In this document: one piece after another, positions 10,387 to 21,235 of the stretch
Layout of the letters: every line of letters begins with the position of its first letter
Numbering within the stretch: the first letter of the stretch is position 1
Source of the DNA: Zygnema cylindricum
Lineage: Eukaryota; Streptophyta; Zygnematophyceae; Zygnematales; Zygnemataceae
Assembly (NCBI GenBank): GCA_037447655.1
Contig: JBBHKE010001401.1
Coordinates: 1-64,000 of the forward strand
Reading direction: 5' to 3'
Length of the DNA: 64,000 nucleotides
Made by a program: the position numbers and the translations under genes
Notes under the pieces: model-generated
Databases searched by the model: none
Told to the model about the DNA's origin: nothing
What the model saw: the letters and a program-made list of their open reading frames with translations, nothing else

Positions 10387-10482
10387 TTTAGATTGTCAAC
10401 TTGATTGTCTGGCCAGCAGTGGCTGTGGGTTAAAGTGGGCTAGTTAACAACTATCTGGAGGCTTTTTGTATTCTGTAGTCCA

Positions 10483-11500
10483 ATGGAGGACACAGAATTG
10501 CAGGTTATGGGCCCACCCTCTAGGGTGTCCACTTTCAATGGATCTGGGCTCATCTATTGGGAAGCCATGATGATGGGAGCTTTGTGTGAAAAACGATACT
10601 GGGGTATCGTCAGTGGACAAGTGAAACGTCCACCTTCGGGAACTCCGCCAGGATTTGGAGGAGTAAGGTTTTCTGCAGCAGCAACTGCTTCCGCGAGGAG
10701 GCTGATGATGGGGACAGCAGTGTGTCCGAAAAGGGGAAGGGGAAGGAGACACCGCTCACCCCTATTGCCATGGCACCAAGAGCGGCGGCCGTGAAGACAG
10801 TGGAGAACGATGTTCAAATGTGGGAAGACATAAACATGGCTGCGAAAAACTTTATTCTAAGGCATCTCACTCAAGCCTTGGCCACCTCTCACCTTAATAT
10901 TTACAAGGCCGAGGAGTTGTGGGAAAGTTTGGTGGAGATCTATAGAGCTGGTACCATTCAGGAGCTCCAGTTGGCTGAGCAAAAGCTAGTGAGTGACACT
11001 TACAAAGGAGGAAAGATGTTAGATTATTGCAATGATCTTTCTTGTTTGTATATGGAGATGGAAAGTGCTAGTTGGACAGGCACAATGAAAATGTCAGTAA
11101 ACACTCTCATCATGAAGTTACCAGATGAGTATGAGAACTTAGTGTACCGAGTACAAGAAATGACTGATAGTTCATGGAAGTGGAATACACTGGTCAGGAT
11201 GATACTTGTGCAGGAAAATACCATGGAGATCAGCGGACGTGGAAAGAGCGTTGTAGCTCTAGCCGCCAGAGGGGACACGTGGAGACCGGAACTGAAAAAA
11301 CCATACAAAGGAGAAAGAGTCCAACCTTGGAGGACCGAGGCCCCCAAAGGGCCTATGTCTTTTTCGCAAAAAGCCAGGGCACTTTATTGCGGATTGTGCC
11401 AAGCTGGCGGAGCTGAGGCTCAAAGAGAACCAAGGAGGGGGTTCTTCCGGAGGGAAGAAAAAGACACTTTTGGTCACAAAGGTGACAGGAGACACCGATG
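10483..11500 (+). pseudogene. Element B gag (frameshifted)
   Basis: The ATG at 10483 is inside the LTR. The text starts MEDTELQVMGPPSRVSTFNG, where QVMGPP is encoded by the LTR end and primer site. A missing base near 10695 breaks the frame; it resumes at 10722 (SEKGKGKETPLTP). It then runs through a UBN2/copia-type Gag core: MWEDINMAAKNFILRHLTQA, then YKGGKMLDYCNDLS and MKLPDEYENLVYR. A knuckle remnant follows (about 11340-11420) before a second frameshift near 11470. Gag would form the particle that packages element RNA. Confidence 0.85.
10503..10517 (+). promoter_or_regulatory. Primer-binding site of element B (initiator tRNA-Met half type)
   Basis: GGTTATGGGCCCACC begins at the first base after the LTR. 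It is complementary to the anticodon arm of plant initiator tRNA-Met as I remember it (GGUGGGCCCAUAACC), not to a tRNA 3' CCA end. Drosophila copia is established to prime from a 5' half of this tRNA. Here the site is also read in frame by gag. Confidence 0.72.
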
Positions 11501-13020
11501 ACAAGTCCTCTGAGGAGGATGGGGAGCTTCTTCTAGACGAGAGTCTGGAGGAGAAGGAAATCCCTCGGAGACAAAAGTGTGCCCTTGGAGCAATTCGAGA
11601 AGCTCCACAGGAAGGATGGATCATCGACTCAGGTGCATCCATGCATATGTGTCGTGACAAGGACCTCTTCACTAAGCTAAGGAAAATCCCTACTGTAGAA
11701 ATAGAGTATGGGGATGGGAGAGTTGTTACTACAGATCTAGTGGGATCAGTTGACCTGAAAGTTTTAGTGGGGGGTAAGACTTCTATTCTCACTTTCTCAT
11801 ATGTGCTTTATATTCCTCAGCTGAGTAAAAATCTTGTTTCTACATCTGTGTTAGATGACAAAGAGTTTGATACTTTCACTAGAAAGGGAGTTTTTACAGC
11901 CAAGTATGGGGATGAAGTTTACTTCACTGCATATAACGGTAGCCAAGGAATGTTTAGGCTTAACCTGAGTAATGAAAAGAAGAATGCTTACTATGTTGGT
12001 GTCCCAAAATTGATGATTTGGCATAAGCGGTTGGGGCATGTGCATTTTGATAAGTTGAGGGAGATGAAGAAGCTGGGTGTGGTATAAGGCATTCAGTTAA
12101 GTGATAATGAAATGGTGGATGATTTTAGTGGTTGTGCCCAAGGAAAAGCTCATAGACTTCCTTTCCCTAAAGCCGCCACATATAGGGGTGACAAAGTACT
12201 AGATTTGATCCACACAGATATCTGGGGACCAGCAAGGGTACCCTCAGTTGGAGGGAAAAGATATATGTTGACAATCACTGATGATTGGTCTAGATACTCT
12301 AGAGTTTGTTTTCTAAAAACAAAGTCAGAAACACCAACTTACTTCAAAGAATACAAAGCTTGGAGTGAGAAGTTACATGGAACCCCCATTAAGAGAATAA
12401 AGAGTGATAATGGGGGAGAGTATACCTCTAACCAATTCGAGGAATACTTAAGAGATGAGGTAGTTCAACACCAGAAAATTGTACCTCATAATCTGAAACA
12501 AAATGGTGTAGCAGAAAGGCTAAACCGGACACTAGGAGATAGTGTATGCATTATGTTGGCTGACAAGAAAGTAGGAAAAAGATTTTGGGCAGAAGCCATG
12601 AACTGTGCCAATTACATTAAAAATAGAGTCCTCACATCATTAGTCAAAGGTTTGACACCTTATGAGAGATGGGTTGGAAGAAAACCAGATATCTCTCACC
12701 TTAAAGTTTTTGGTAGTCAAGTTTACAGTCTAGATACAGATAAGAAAAACTGGAAACTTGATGCTAAAGGAAAACCTGGATATTTTGTGGGATATGATGA
12801 GGATGTTAAGGGATATAGAGTTTATGACTTAGCAAAGCAAGATATCATTATGGTAAAACACCTAGTTGTCATGGATGAAGGAAAGTCAATTGACCCCTTT
12901 AAATATACTAAGAAGATAAGAATCAGGTTTGAGTCCGAGAGTGAGCAGAACTCTGTTTTTCCCGAAAAGGACATGAGTGATACCGTGATTGCAAATTCAA
13001 GGGAGATCCAAGATACATGA
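11470..13020 (+). pseudogene. Element B protease and integrase
   Basis: The 11470-12087 frame has IPRRQKCALGA and WIIDSGASMHMC, an intact DSG protease site. It ends in the pre-integrase zinc motif (WHKRLGHVHFD) with a TAA at 12085-12087. The 12112-13020 frame carries CAQGKAHRLPFPKA, HTDIWGP (Asp), SDNGGEYTSNQF (Asp), NGVAERLNRTL (Glu) and GYFVGYDEDVKGYRVYD. The D,D(35)E triad of integrase is present. A stop at 13018-13020 ends it before RT. Confidence 0.88.
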
Positions 13021-13047
13021 GAGCTACCACATAACCCACATATTCCC

Positions 13048-14916
13048 ATGGATTTTGAGGAGACAGAAGAGGAGGAATCGGAACCATCTTCTATGAATAG
13101 GGGAGCTAATAAGGCACTAAGGAGGAACCCAAGACTTCCCTTTATTCCAGCTTCAAAATTTGAAGTGGGGAGAAGGAGCAACAAAAGGCTACAAGAGAAA
13201 CAGGCGGCTCATAAGGTAACCAAGCTTTTCTATCCTGATGAGCCTCAGTCATACTTGGAGGCAGTGAACAGTCTAGAAAAAGACAGATGGATCAGGGCCA
13301 TAAATGATGAAATGGCTTCCATCATGGAAGCAAATACCTAGAAACTAGCGGATTGCCCTCCAGACAGAAAACCTATTGGGTGTAAATGGGTCTTTAAACT
13401 AAAACTAAACCCTGACAAAACCATCGAAAGATATAAGGCTCGTTTGGTGGCAAAGGGTTTCACCCAAAAGGGGGGGATTGACTATGAGAAGACATTCGCC
13501 CCAGTTGTTCGTTTCCCATCAGTCTGGATTCTCCTCAGTCTAGCAGCAGCGCAAGACATGGAAATTCATCAGATGGACATTAAGACTGCCTTCCTCAATG
13601 GTGAGTTAGAGGAAGAAATCTTCATGAGGCAACCAGAGGGATTTGTGGAGAATGGAGAAGAGAGTAAAGTCTGTAGGCTCATAAAATCCTTATATGGACT
13701 TAAGCAGGCTCCACGTCAATGGAATAAGAAACTAGATGAGTTTCTTACTATATCACGATCATCCCTGACCATTCTATCTATATGCTTGAGGATGAGAATG
13801 GTGTGGTCTTTATTGCAATTTATGTGGATGATCTGCTGGTGTTAAGTAAGTCTTTGGAAAAGATCAATAAGTTGAAGAAAGATCTTAAAAGCAGATTTGA
13901 CATGAAAGATTTAGGGGAGGCAAGATATATTTTCGGAATTCAAATGGAAAGAGATAGGGGTAAAAAGATCATAAGACTCACTCAAAAAGAAGCAATAGGA
14001 AATATTCTTGAGAAATTTCAAATGGAGAAAGCTAACAGTTGTACCACTCCAATGGACTTGAAAAAAATAAGTGATGGGAGTGTAGAAGGAGGAGTGATAA
14101 TCTTAGATGATCAGATGAGTCCAGAGGAGAGAGAGTTTATGAAGTCTATTCCTTACAGACAGGTCATAGGAAGTTTGATCTACTTTATGAACTGTACAAG
14201 GCCACACATAGCGGCAGCAGTAGGAGTCCTCAGTAAGAGTCTCAACGATCCTAGAAAGAGAGATTGGGAGGCAGCCAAGAGAGTCATGAGATATCTGGTT
14301 GGAACCAGAGAATTATGGTTGCATTTGGGAGGGGAACACACTATTATGGTTGCATTTGGGAGGGGAGCACACTGATATCACCACTAGGAGTGATGGTAGT
14401 TATGGGGATGCACCTTTGAGAAGATGCACTTCTGGATATGTTTTGTATGTGGGGGAAAGTGCTTGTTGTTGGAGCAGTAAGCAACAAAAGGTGGTCGCTC
14501 TGTCTACTATGGAGGCTGAGTATATGGCGTCTTGTTCTGCTGTAAAAGAACTAATATGGGTGAAGTCATTATTGCAAGAATTGGGATATATGAAGGAGGG
14601 AGTGCATAAAATCTTTTGTGATAATCAAGCTGCAATCCCAATTTCAGCCAATCTAAAACACCATTTCAAAGCAAAACATATGGACATAAGATTAAGTTTC
14701 GTAAGAGAAAAAGTTGATAATAAAATTTTAAATCTTGTGTATAGACCTGATGAAGAAATGGTGGCTGACATGATAACCAAACCTGTGCCCTCTCCTAAAT
14801 TAAAATATTGTCGGGAAAAATGCAGGTTGAAAGAAAAAATTAAAATTAGACTAGAAAATAAGGGGAGTGTTGAAATTAATAGATTTCTAGAGTATTTTCT
14901 AAGTTTAAAATATTAG
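13048..14916 (+). pseudogene. Element B reverse transcriptase and RNase H
   Basis: The linker and RT start are in 13048-13341, stopped by TAG in place of Trp (13339). RT continues IGCKWVFKLKLNPDKTIERY..., HQMDIKTAFLNGELEEEIF, LYGLKQAPRQWNKKL. YVDDLLVL is intact near 13826 but in a shifted frame. RNase H (14299-14916) has STMEAEYMASC and DNQAAIPIS. A 34-base duplication near 14325-14375 (GGTTGCATTTGGGAGGGG twice) breaks the frame. The last codons (from about 14868) are 3' LTR sequence, ending LEYFLSLKY-stop. Confidence 0.88.
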
Positions 14917-15891
14917 TATAAAAGAAAAAGAAAAAGGACAGACAGCCTTCCTACACCTCCTCTCTCTAGCCCCCATACTTGTTGTAGTCACTGAAGGATA
15001 GAGAGAGTGGTTTATCCATGGCTGCCTTAGTTCAACAGGCAGATATTTTTAAGGCTACTAAAAATATACCTCACGGACCCAGGATTTGATCCCGGTACCT
15101 GCGGTTCGTCAAGCTGGCCGATAGTGGTCAGCTTTATCCTACTAGACTAGGACCAATGCTAAATGCTATAGTATGTGATAGATATATATATATTTAGGAA
15201 GGAGCAAATCCATTTAACTAAAACTGTGTACGGCGTGCATGGATACAATTTTATGAATGTACCAATTCAAAACAGATACCACGCATTTTGTTTCGACAAC
15301 GAAACAAATATCGCGCAAGTATTTATTACGGCCAAGATAGCGTCTCGCTGCAAATCCAACAGCGCACATCATCGCCGAAATCCCGGAGTAGTCACTTTGG
15401 CGTTTAGTGACGTGGCATGACCTAGAGCCACGTGGAGAGATGACATTCGGTCATAAGAATTCCGAGGAATGTACGGACGAGTGAAAAGGAGACACGCGTC
15501 CGCTTAATAGTCCTGTCGTACATAAGCCGTACAAAAGGTACACCGGCAGTAGTACTTTTTGGTACGATACAGTAATCTGATTGGTCCGTACTTCAGTAGA
15601 TAAAAGTTATTAGAGGGAATCAGGACTTAGAAAATTTTGGTAGGCAGTCACCTCTCCTTTTGAGAGTTTGTACAAATTGGCATTTTTAGTGCCTCATAAC
15701 TTATCGCCTGGTTGGGTGTTTTTAGAGATTCTTTTTCCTACGGACTCAAGCGAGTCCATGCTGCACAGGGGTGCATTCAGATTGTTAGCTTGATTGCCTG
15801 GCCAGCAGTGGCTGTGGGTTAAAGTGGGCTAGTTAACAACTATCTAGAGGCTTTTTGTATTCTGTAGTCCAATGGAGGACACAAAATTGCA
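14868..15891 (+). repeat. Element B 3' LTR
   Basis: 1024 bp, same length as the 5' LTR with scattered differences. It holds an antisense tRNA-like module at 15071-15155, leader hairpins at 15742-15775, and the gag-start remnant ATGGAGGACACAAAATTGCA at its end. It is followed by AGTAG and then element A gag. Confidence 0.9.
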
Positions 15892-16089
15892 AGTAGATGT
15901 TCTAGCTGCTGTAGTTGTGGAGGCGCTAGAAAAACATGTTCCTCTAAACCCCGGTGGTGGTCGGCATTGAATATGTGCGAACACTATGCCCATAGGTGTT
16001 TCTCAAAGAGAGCCCCTTCCATCATCCTCTCCCAATTAAGAAAGTCTGATCCATCATATATGGGTACCCTAGAGGGTGGGCCCATAACC
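15892..16089 (-). pseudogene. Element A gag start (upstream of the element B insertion)
   Basis: On the minus strand the primer site reads GGTTATGGGCCCACC (about 16075-16089) and gag continues SRVPIYDGSDF-like text. Near 15950 comes a PPPGFGG-type segment, then the junction with element B. Together with 9360-9478 this shows that only about 290 bases separate the primer site from the zinc knuckle, against about 850 in element B. The Gag core is deleted. Confidence 0.75.
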
Positions 16090-16990
16090 TTAAACTCTTT
16101 GGCCTCCATTGGCCAACAGAGTATGCAACCTATGTAAAGCCTCTACGATAATATCTGCCCCTTCCACTTTCCCATTGTATAAGTGCCACCCTGGCACACA
16201 AATAATCCAACGACCTTCACCTTTGTGAGGCCCGATTCCTCTGAGGCGAACACAAAAAAAATCGTTGAATTTGCTCCATTGAGCAATAAGTTATGGTTGG
16301 TTAAAGATGACCTTTATAGTTACAAGCTCTCTCAAAGAGAGGTGGCTAAATTTCACAAAGTCCTGGTCTGCCTACTCACACCTACCTATTACGAAACCCT
16401 AGACCAATAAGAACACTGTACAGTACAAGAAGGTACAGTGGTCGATGTACTTCTTGTACGGCCATTGTATGACATGGCCTTCAAGGTGACGCCTGTCAGA
16501 TCGAGAGCCATGGTTCCTACTCTCATCTTCACCGGTGTTTAATAATGTTGCGCCACGTGGCATCCTGTGACGCTATCTCCAAAAGCCGCCAAAAGTTCAT
16601 TCTGGGGTGGCGGCTGCATCTGCGGCCGTCCGATCAAATGTATTTACTTGGTTTGGATTCACGTCCGTGCATGGATCGTTTCACATGCGCCTCGTTGTCA
16701 TTTTGAACCGTTTAATGAATTAGCCGTCGTATCATTATTTATTTTACTTATCAAACCCAATAAGGTGTCTCGTTACTACAACGACTTGACGGATAAGGCG
16801 ACAGGCTACTTCTGAACTATGTAGGACCTATGATCAAATCCGAGACAGTCCAACATTTTTGGGAAAGTGTCTTCGATTCCAGTGTGCCACCTTCTGATCA
16901 AGGAGGCAGCCATGGTTTTCTCTGATCCTCTCTTTTCTCTAGAGTCTAACTAAAATAGAGAAGTGAACTATTAATTACCCCTTTTCAACA
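16090..16990 (-). repeat. Element A 5' LTR
   Basis: 901 bp, starting TGTTGAAAAGGGG at 16990 on the minus strand. A tRNA-like stretch lies at 16781-16842 (plus strand: GACTTGACGGATAAGGCG, later GATCAAATCC). GTAC motifs lie near 16417-16470. Its end is AA rather than CA, a point change. Confidence 0.85.
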
Positions 16991-17029
16991 CGTTTAAACG
17001 TCGACCACGTGAAAACGAGCTGTAACGGT

Positions 17030-17200
17030 TACAATATGGGAATGTGTTTCCAAATAATTTTTAGATGTATAAATTATTATTAATAATTTATTAGCTTGGT
17101 CATTGAACCCAAAAGACTATTAATGATATTATTTGTTTCTTCACATTAATAATCTTTCTAAAATAATAGCTATTGAGGGTGATATGGTATTACTTTTTAT
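17030..17200 (+). repeat. Dispersed repeat, second copy
   Basis: It resembles 4230-4400 on the other side of element A (AATATGG-AATGTGT-TCCAAAT, GTGTATAA, TTGAACCCAA). AT-rich, no coding potential. It could be a worn DNA element; I cannot name it. Confidence 0.45.
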
Positions 17201-17254
17201 TCCATATTCAGTTTTTATAAAAAAAAAAAATTAACTCTTATTTTATCAATAAAG

Positions 17255-18005
17255 GTGATGATCCATCAGGCGAAAAGTGGCGTAGTTTACAAAAATCCGC
17301 GACCCTCCGTACCAAATCGTACCGCCTATTTTGTTTTTATACGAAAAACAACATTACAAAGAATCTTGCCGATACTCTCCGAAGGTCTAAGAGGTAATAC
17401 TGGCGGTCGGATGTTCATCTGTGAGGAGTTCGCTTCATTTTTTTCTGTAACTGTCAACCCACCTCGAAGAGGTGGGTTGGCAGATACAAAAAAAAAAAAT
17501 CGTGACACGCTAGACGATTAAGCTACGTGTCATGATGGAAACCAACGAAAAATCTTAAGATTTGCACATGACACGCGCTTTCCAAAATACAACCGAAAAT
17601 AAAAACGAAATTTCGTAACATTCCCTCGTCACGCTATTTTCGGTTACTTTTGTTCATCACGCTATTTCTCTCAAAAGACTTTCGTTATGTTCGAAAACTG
17701 AAACCCTAAAAAATGAGTTGGCGTACAGACTAGCGTCTGCAAAAGGTATAAAAGTTTTGTCGTATGATTACTTTGTACGCAAGTCAAGATTTGAAGTTAA
17801 GTTTGTCGGTGCAAAAAATCTGAAAGATAATCAATACCGGATCGTAGCTTGCGTGGCGCCATTCAATTTAGAACTCGTGGCTTACAAACTCTACGTGATG
17901 GAACATCGACTCAATCGACCCGGTTTGTAGAGTTTGCTGTACAATCGCAAAAACGTTTGATGGAACTTCACCCTAAGGGTACAGTTCCATTAGACAAAAA
18001 GTGAG
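17255..18005 (+). repeat. Tandem ~730-bp unit, copy 1
   Basis: It shares ordered blocks with the next unit: ACAACATTA..GAATCTTGCC, CTCCGAAGGTCTA-GAGG, GTGACACG, CAACCAACGAAA, TTCGTCACGCTATTT. It ends with GATGGAACATCG and TGATGGAACTTCACCCTAA. A 15-bp inverted repeat lies at 17451-17483 (CAACCCACCTC-GAA-GAGGTGGGTTG core). A 70-residue frame at 17718-17930 matches nothing I know. The nature of the unit is unknown. Confidence 0.65.
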
Positions 18006-18472
18006 GTTGTTTACATAAATTCGGACCTCTCCGTACTACGCCGTACTTTTTATTTTGTTTTTATCCGGAAAACAACATTATTGAGAATCTTGCCAAATAT
18101 TCTCCGAAGGTCTAGGAGGAAACAATACCTTTGGATAATTTTTCGCGAAGCATTCGCTTCAAAAGTTTCTTTAAATGGTGATGTACCTCGCGAGGTACAT
18201 CACCAATTACATTAAAATTTGAGCCGTGACACGTTGGATAATGAGCATACGTGTTAAGTTGGCAACCAACGAAATCAAAAAATTTCGCACACAATATAAG
18301 CATTAAGAAATCCAACAAAAAATACAAACGAAATGTAGTAACGCACTTTCGTCACGCTATTTGTGACAACGCTCATTCGTCATGCGGAAAAAACAGGAGT
18401 GCTTAAAATAATGAGGTGGTACTTGACAAGGCGTTTGCAAATAGCCAAATAGTATAGAAGTTGTGTTGTACG
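18006..18472 (+). repeat. Tandem ~730-bp unit, copy 2 (first part)
   Basis: Diverged second copy of 17255-18005, split by elements E and G. It continues at 45877-46083 and 47710-47800. At the place of the copy-1 hairpin it has a perfect 30-base palindrome (18176-18205) of different sequence. Confidence 0.65.
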
Positions 18473-18599
18473 TGTTGAAATAACTAGTTTTTGGTATTTT
18501 CTATGTCTAAAATATTAGCGTATAATGATAAGAAAAATGTAGGTAACCTGCCTCCATCTCTTCTCTGTTGCCCCCATACATGTTGTAGTCACTGAAGGA
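18473..18599 (+). repeat. Element E 5' LTR, left piece
   Basis: The first 127 bases of the LTR. It ends at AAGGA, the target duplicated by element C, and resumes after 39637. Confidence 0.88.
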
Positions 18600-19667
18600 T
18601 GCAACTCTGAGACCTCCATAGGTCCCCAGAGTAGGCAGCTTACACGAAGCCTCTAGGATAAACCTGACCCCTTTGTTTTCTGGCAAGAATAACTACCACA
18701 ATGGCAAACAAAAAATCTGACCACATTCACCCCTGTGAAGGCAAAACTCCCTTGAGTCGATAGCAAAAAGAATCTATGAATTTTCTCCCCTGAGCAGTAA
18801 GTTATGGAAAGTCAAAGTTCACCTTTTGTACAGAAGCTCTCTAGGAGAGAGGGTCCTATCTACCAATTTTTTCTAAGTCCTATCTCTCTCTAAAACTTTA
18901 TCTATTGATGTACGACACCAATCATATTACACTGCCGTACACAAAAATACAGCTGCCGGTGTACATTCTGTACGAATATTGTACGATATGGCCTAAATGT
19001 CGACACATGTCATATCCAGATTCGGTCCCGTAATCCTCGCAGATGCCACGATCCAATGTAGTTGTGCCATGTGTCATCCAATGTGGCGATGACCACAAAC
19101 CGTCGAGATTCTTTTCCGCGATCTCGACATTCTTCTCGGCCGTCCAATTGAATGCAAATTTCAATTGTAGCCGTCGTAAATACTTACGCGGTATTTGTTT
19201 CGTTTAAAAAAACATATGCACGGTACTCGTTTCTTATCCAAACCGTAATCTGTGCTTTTACATAACTGAATTTATGTATCTTGTAAACAGTTGCCGTTAA
19301 ATGAATTATCCTATGTGGCAACATTTAAATAACTAACAAACCCTATAGTGTGTAACTCTAGTCCTAGACTTAATGGATAAGTCTACCAGCTACCGGCGAC
19401 TTTATCCGACTGCAGGTACCAAGATCAAATCCTGGATTAGACTTCTTCTCTTTTAGTTAAGAAACTACCAATCCGAATATCAACTAATCTATTTCCGGTA
19501 TACCACTAGATAGCCTAGGTAGCCATTGCTCTAGCTTCCTCTCCAACTTTCACTGACTGCAACAAGTGTGGGAGTTGAAGAGAGGAGTTAGAGGCAGATT
19601 CCCTCAGCTTCTTTTCTACATTATATTTTAGACCTAGAAAATACTAAAAGAACCATCAATTTCTACA
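18600..19667 (-). repeat. Element C 3' LTR
   Basis: 1068 bp. tRNA-like stretch at 19359-19440 on the plus strand, antisense to the LTR (CCTAGACTTAATGGATAAG, then CCAAG-ATCAAAT-CCTGG). GTAC-rich inverted repeat near 18905-18995. A GACTC-NNNN-GAGT leader hairpin near 18745-18760. Confidence 0.88.
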
Positions 19668-20600
19668 CTCCCCTTATTTTCTAGTCACTCTTTAATTTCA
19701 GACCACACTTCTCCTTGCAAAAAATTAGCTTAGGGAAAGGCACAGGTTTTGTCATCATATCTGCTACCGTCTCGCTAGCTGGTCGGTACTCTAAACTGAT
19801 TATTTTCTTTTCTACTTTCTCTCAAACAAAGTTGAATCTAATGTCCATGTGTTTGGCTTTAAAATGATGTTTAGGATTGGCTGAAATAGCGATTGCTGCC
19901 TGATTATCAACAAAAAATTTTCTGCACACCACTCTTAAGGTAACCAAGCTCACCAAGCAAAGACTTGACCCACATCAATTCTTTTACACCAGAGGAAGAG
20001 GCCATATGCTCAGCCTCCATGGTGGACTGAGCAATTACCTTTTGCTATTTGCTACTCCAACAACAAGCCCCTCACCCACGTATAATACATATCCAGAAAT
20101 ACATCTCTTAATCGGAGCAACACCATAACATGCATCACTCGAGGTAGTGATGTCAGTATTCTCCCCACCCAAATTCAACCATAGATCCCTAGTTCCTATC
20201 AAATATTTAAGGACTCTTTTAGCTGCCTCCCAAGCCTTCTTAGTGGGAGCATTTAGACTTCTACTCAGCACTCCTACAGCTGCAGCTAAATCCGGCCGGG
20301 TACAATTCATAAAATAGATTAGGCTTTCTACTACTTGCCTGTAAGGAATAGTCTGCATGAACTTGTGTTCTTCATGATTTAATTCCTCGTCTAAGTATAT
20401 GACTTTTTCATCCTCACTCCCCTCACATCCCTTTTTTAACTCCATTGGAGTTGTGCTACTATGAGCTTTATCCATCTGAAATTTTTCCAACATATTCCCT
20501 ATTGCTTCCTTTTGAGTCAATCTTATAATCTTTTTTTCTCGGTCTCTTTCTACTTGAATTCCCAAAATATATCTTGCCTCCCCCATATCCTTCATTTAAA
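19668..20600 (-). pseudogene. Element C RNase H and RT tail
   Basis: Minus-strand text MKDMGEARYILGIQVERDR, then IPYRQVVESLIYFMNCTRPD, LGGENTDITTSSDACYG and GYVLYVGEG. In shifted frames STMEAEHMA and DNQAAIAIS follow. This is the connection and RNase H of copia pol; stops near 20035 and beyond break it. Confidence 0.83.
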
Positions 20601-21235
20601 ATCTCTCATTAAGATCGGTTTTTCAGTATTTTTTTTTTTCATTGATTTACTTAAAACAAGCAAATCATCAACATAAATTGCAATAAATATAACACCTTCC
20701 TCATCTTCAAAAACATAGATTGAGTGATCTGAGCTGATCTAGATATATCCCAGACCGGTAATAAACTCATTAAGCTTCTTATTCCATTGTTGAGGCGCTT
20801 GTTTTAAACCATAAACGGATTTAATCAGTCGACATACCTTACTCTCCTCTCCTTCCTCCACAAATCCTTTGGGTTGTTGCATGAAGATCTCCTTTTCCAA
20901 TTCTCCACGAAAAAGGTTGTCTTAATGTCCATCTGGTGCACCTCCATGTCTTCCGCTGCTGCTAGACTGACAAGTATGCGGACGGAGGGATATCTGACGA
21001 TCGGGGCAAAGGTTTCCTTGTAGTCGATTCTTACTTTCTGTATATATCTTTTTGCCACTAATCTCACTTTGTAACGCTCAATGGTGTTATCTGGGTTCAG
21101 TTTTAATTTGAAGACCCACTTACAACCGATTGGTTTTCGGTTAGGTGGACAATCCACCATCTTCCAAGTATCGACTGCCATAATTGAGGCCATCTCCTCA
21201 TTGATGGCTGTCTTCTACAAGTTCCTTTCTGGACA
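20601..21235 (-). pseudogene. Element C reverse transcriptase
   Basis: The 20825-21193 frame has DTWKMVDCPPNRKPIGCKWV, TIERYKVRLVAK, FAPIVRYPSV and HQMDIKTTF, then a frameshift. The IFIAIYVDDLLVL box is intact near 20650-20690 in another frame. It is a dead copy. Confidence 0.83.

Larger units (their letters stand above)
9479..10502 (+). repeat. Element B 5' LTR
   Basis: 1024 bp. It contains the antisense tRNA-like module (9681-9765), GTAC inverted repeat (about 10128-10200), a CCAAT box on the minus strand (ATTGG near 10190), a weak TATA (TACAAATTGG near 10270), two leader hairpins (10353-10386), and the gag ATG at 10483. The first 20 bases of gag are therefore LTR sequence. Confidence 0.9.
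9479..15891 (+). mobile_element. Ty1/copia element B, full-length, inside element A
   Basis: LTRs 9479-10502 and 14868-15891, both 1024 bp, start TGTTGAAAT and end TTGCA. The flanks GGTAG (9474-9478) and AGTAG (15892-15896) fit a 5-bp target duplication with one mismatch. The primer site starts at 10503 and the polypurine tract (GAAAATAAGGGGAG) ends at 14867. Interior order: gag, protease, integrase, RT, RNase H. One-base shifts and a few stops break the frame, but nearly all domains are recognisable. Confidence 0.93.
5009..16990 (-). mobile_element. Ty1/copia element A, interrupted by element B
   Basis: A minus-strand LTR retrotransposon. Its 5' LTR is 16090-16990, its interior is 15897-16089 plus 5909-9478, and its downstream LTR is 5009-5908. 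Both LTRs are about 900 bp and begin TGTTGAAAAGGGG in their own direction. The polypurine tract (AATTAAAGGGAG) abuts 5908. Pol order is protease, integrase, RT, RNase H, which is diagnostic of copia. Element B was inserted at 9478/15897. All frames are broken. No target duplication can be assigned because the left side runs into a second truncated gag. Confidence 0.88.

Noticed and set aside
17718-17930. 70-codon frame in the tandem unit as a small gene
   Set aside because: No recognised homology, and the second copy of the unit does not keep the frame.
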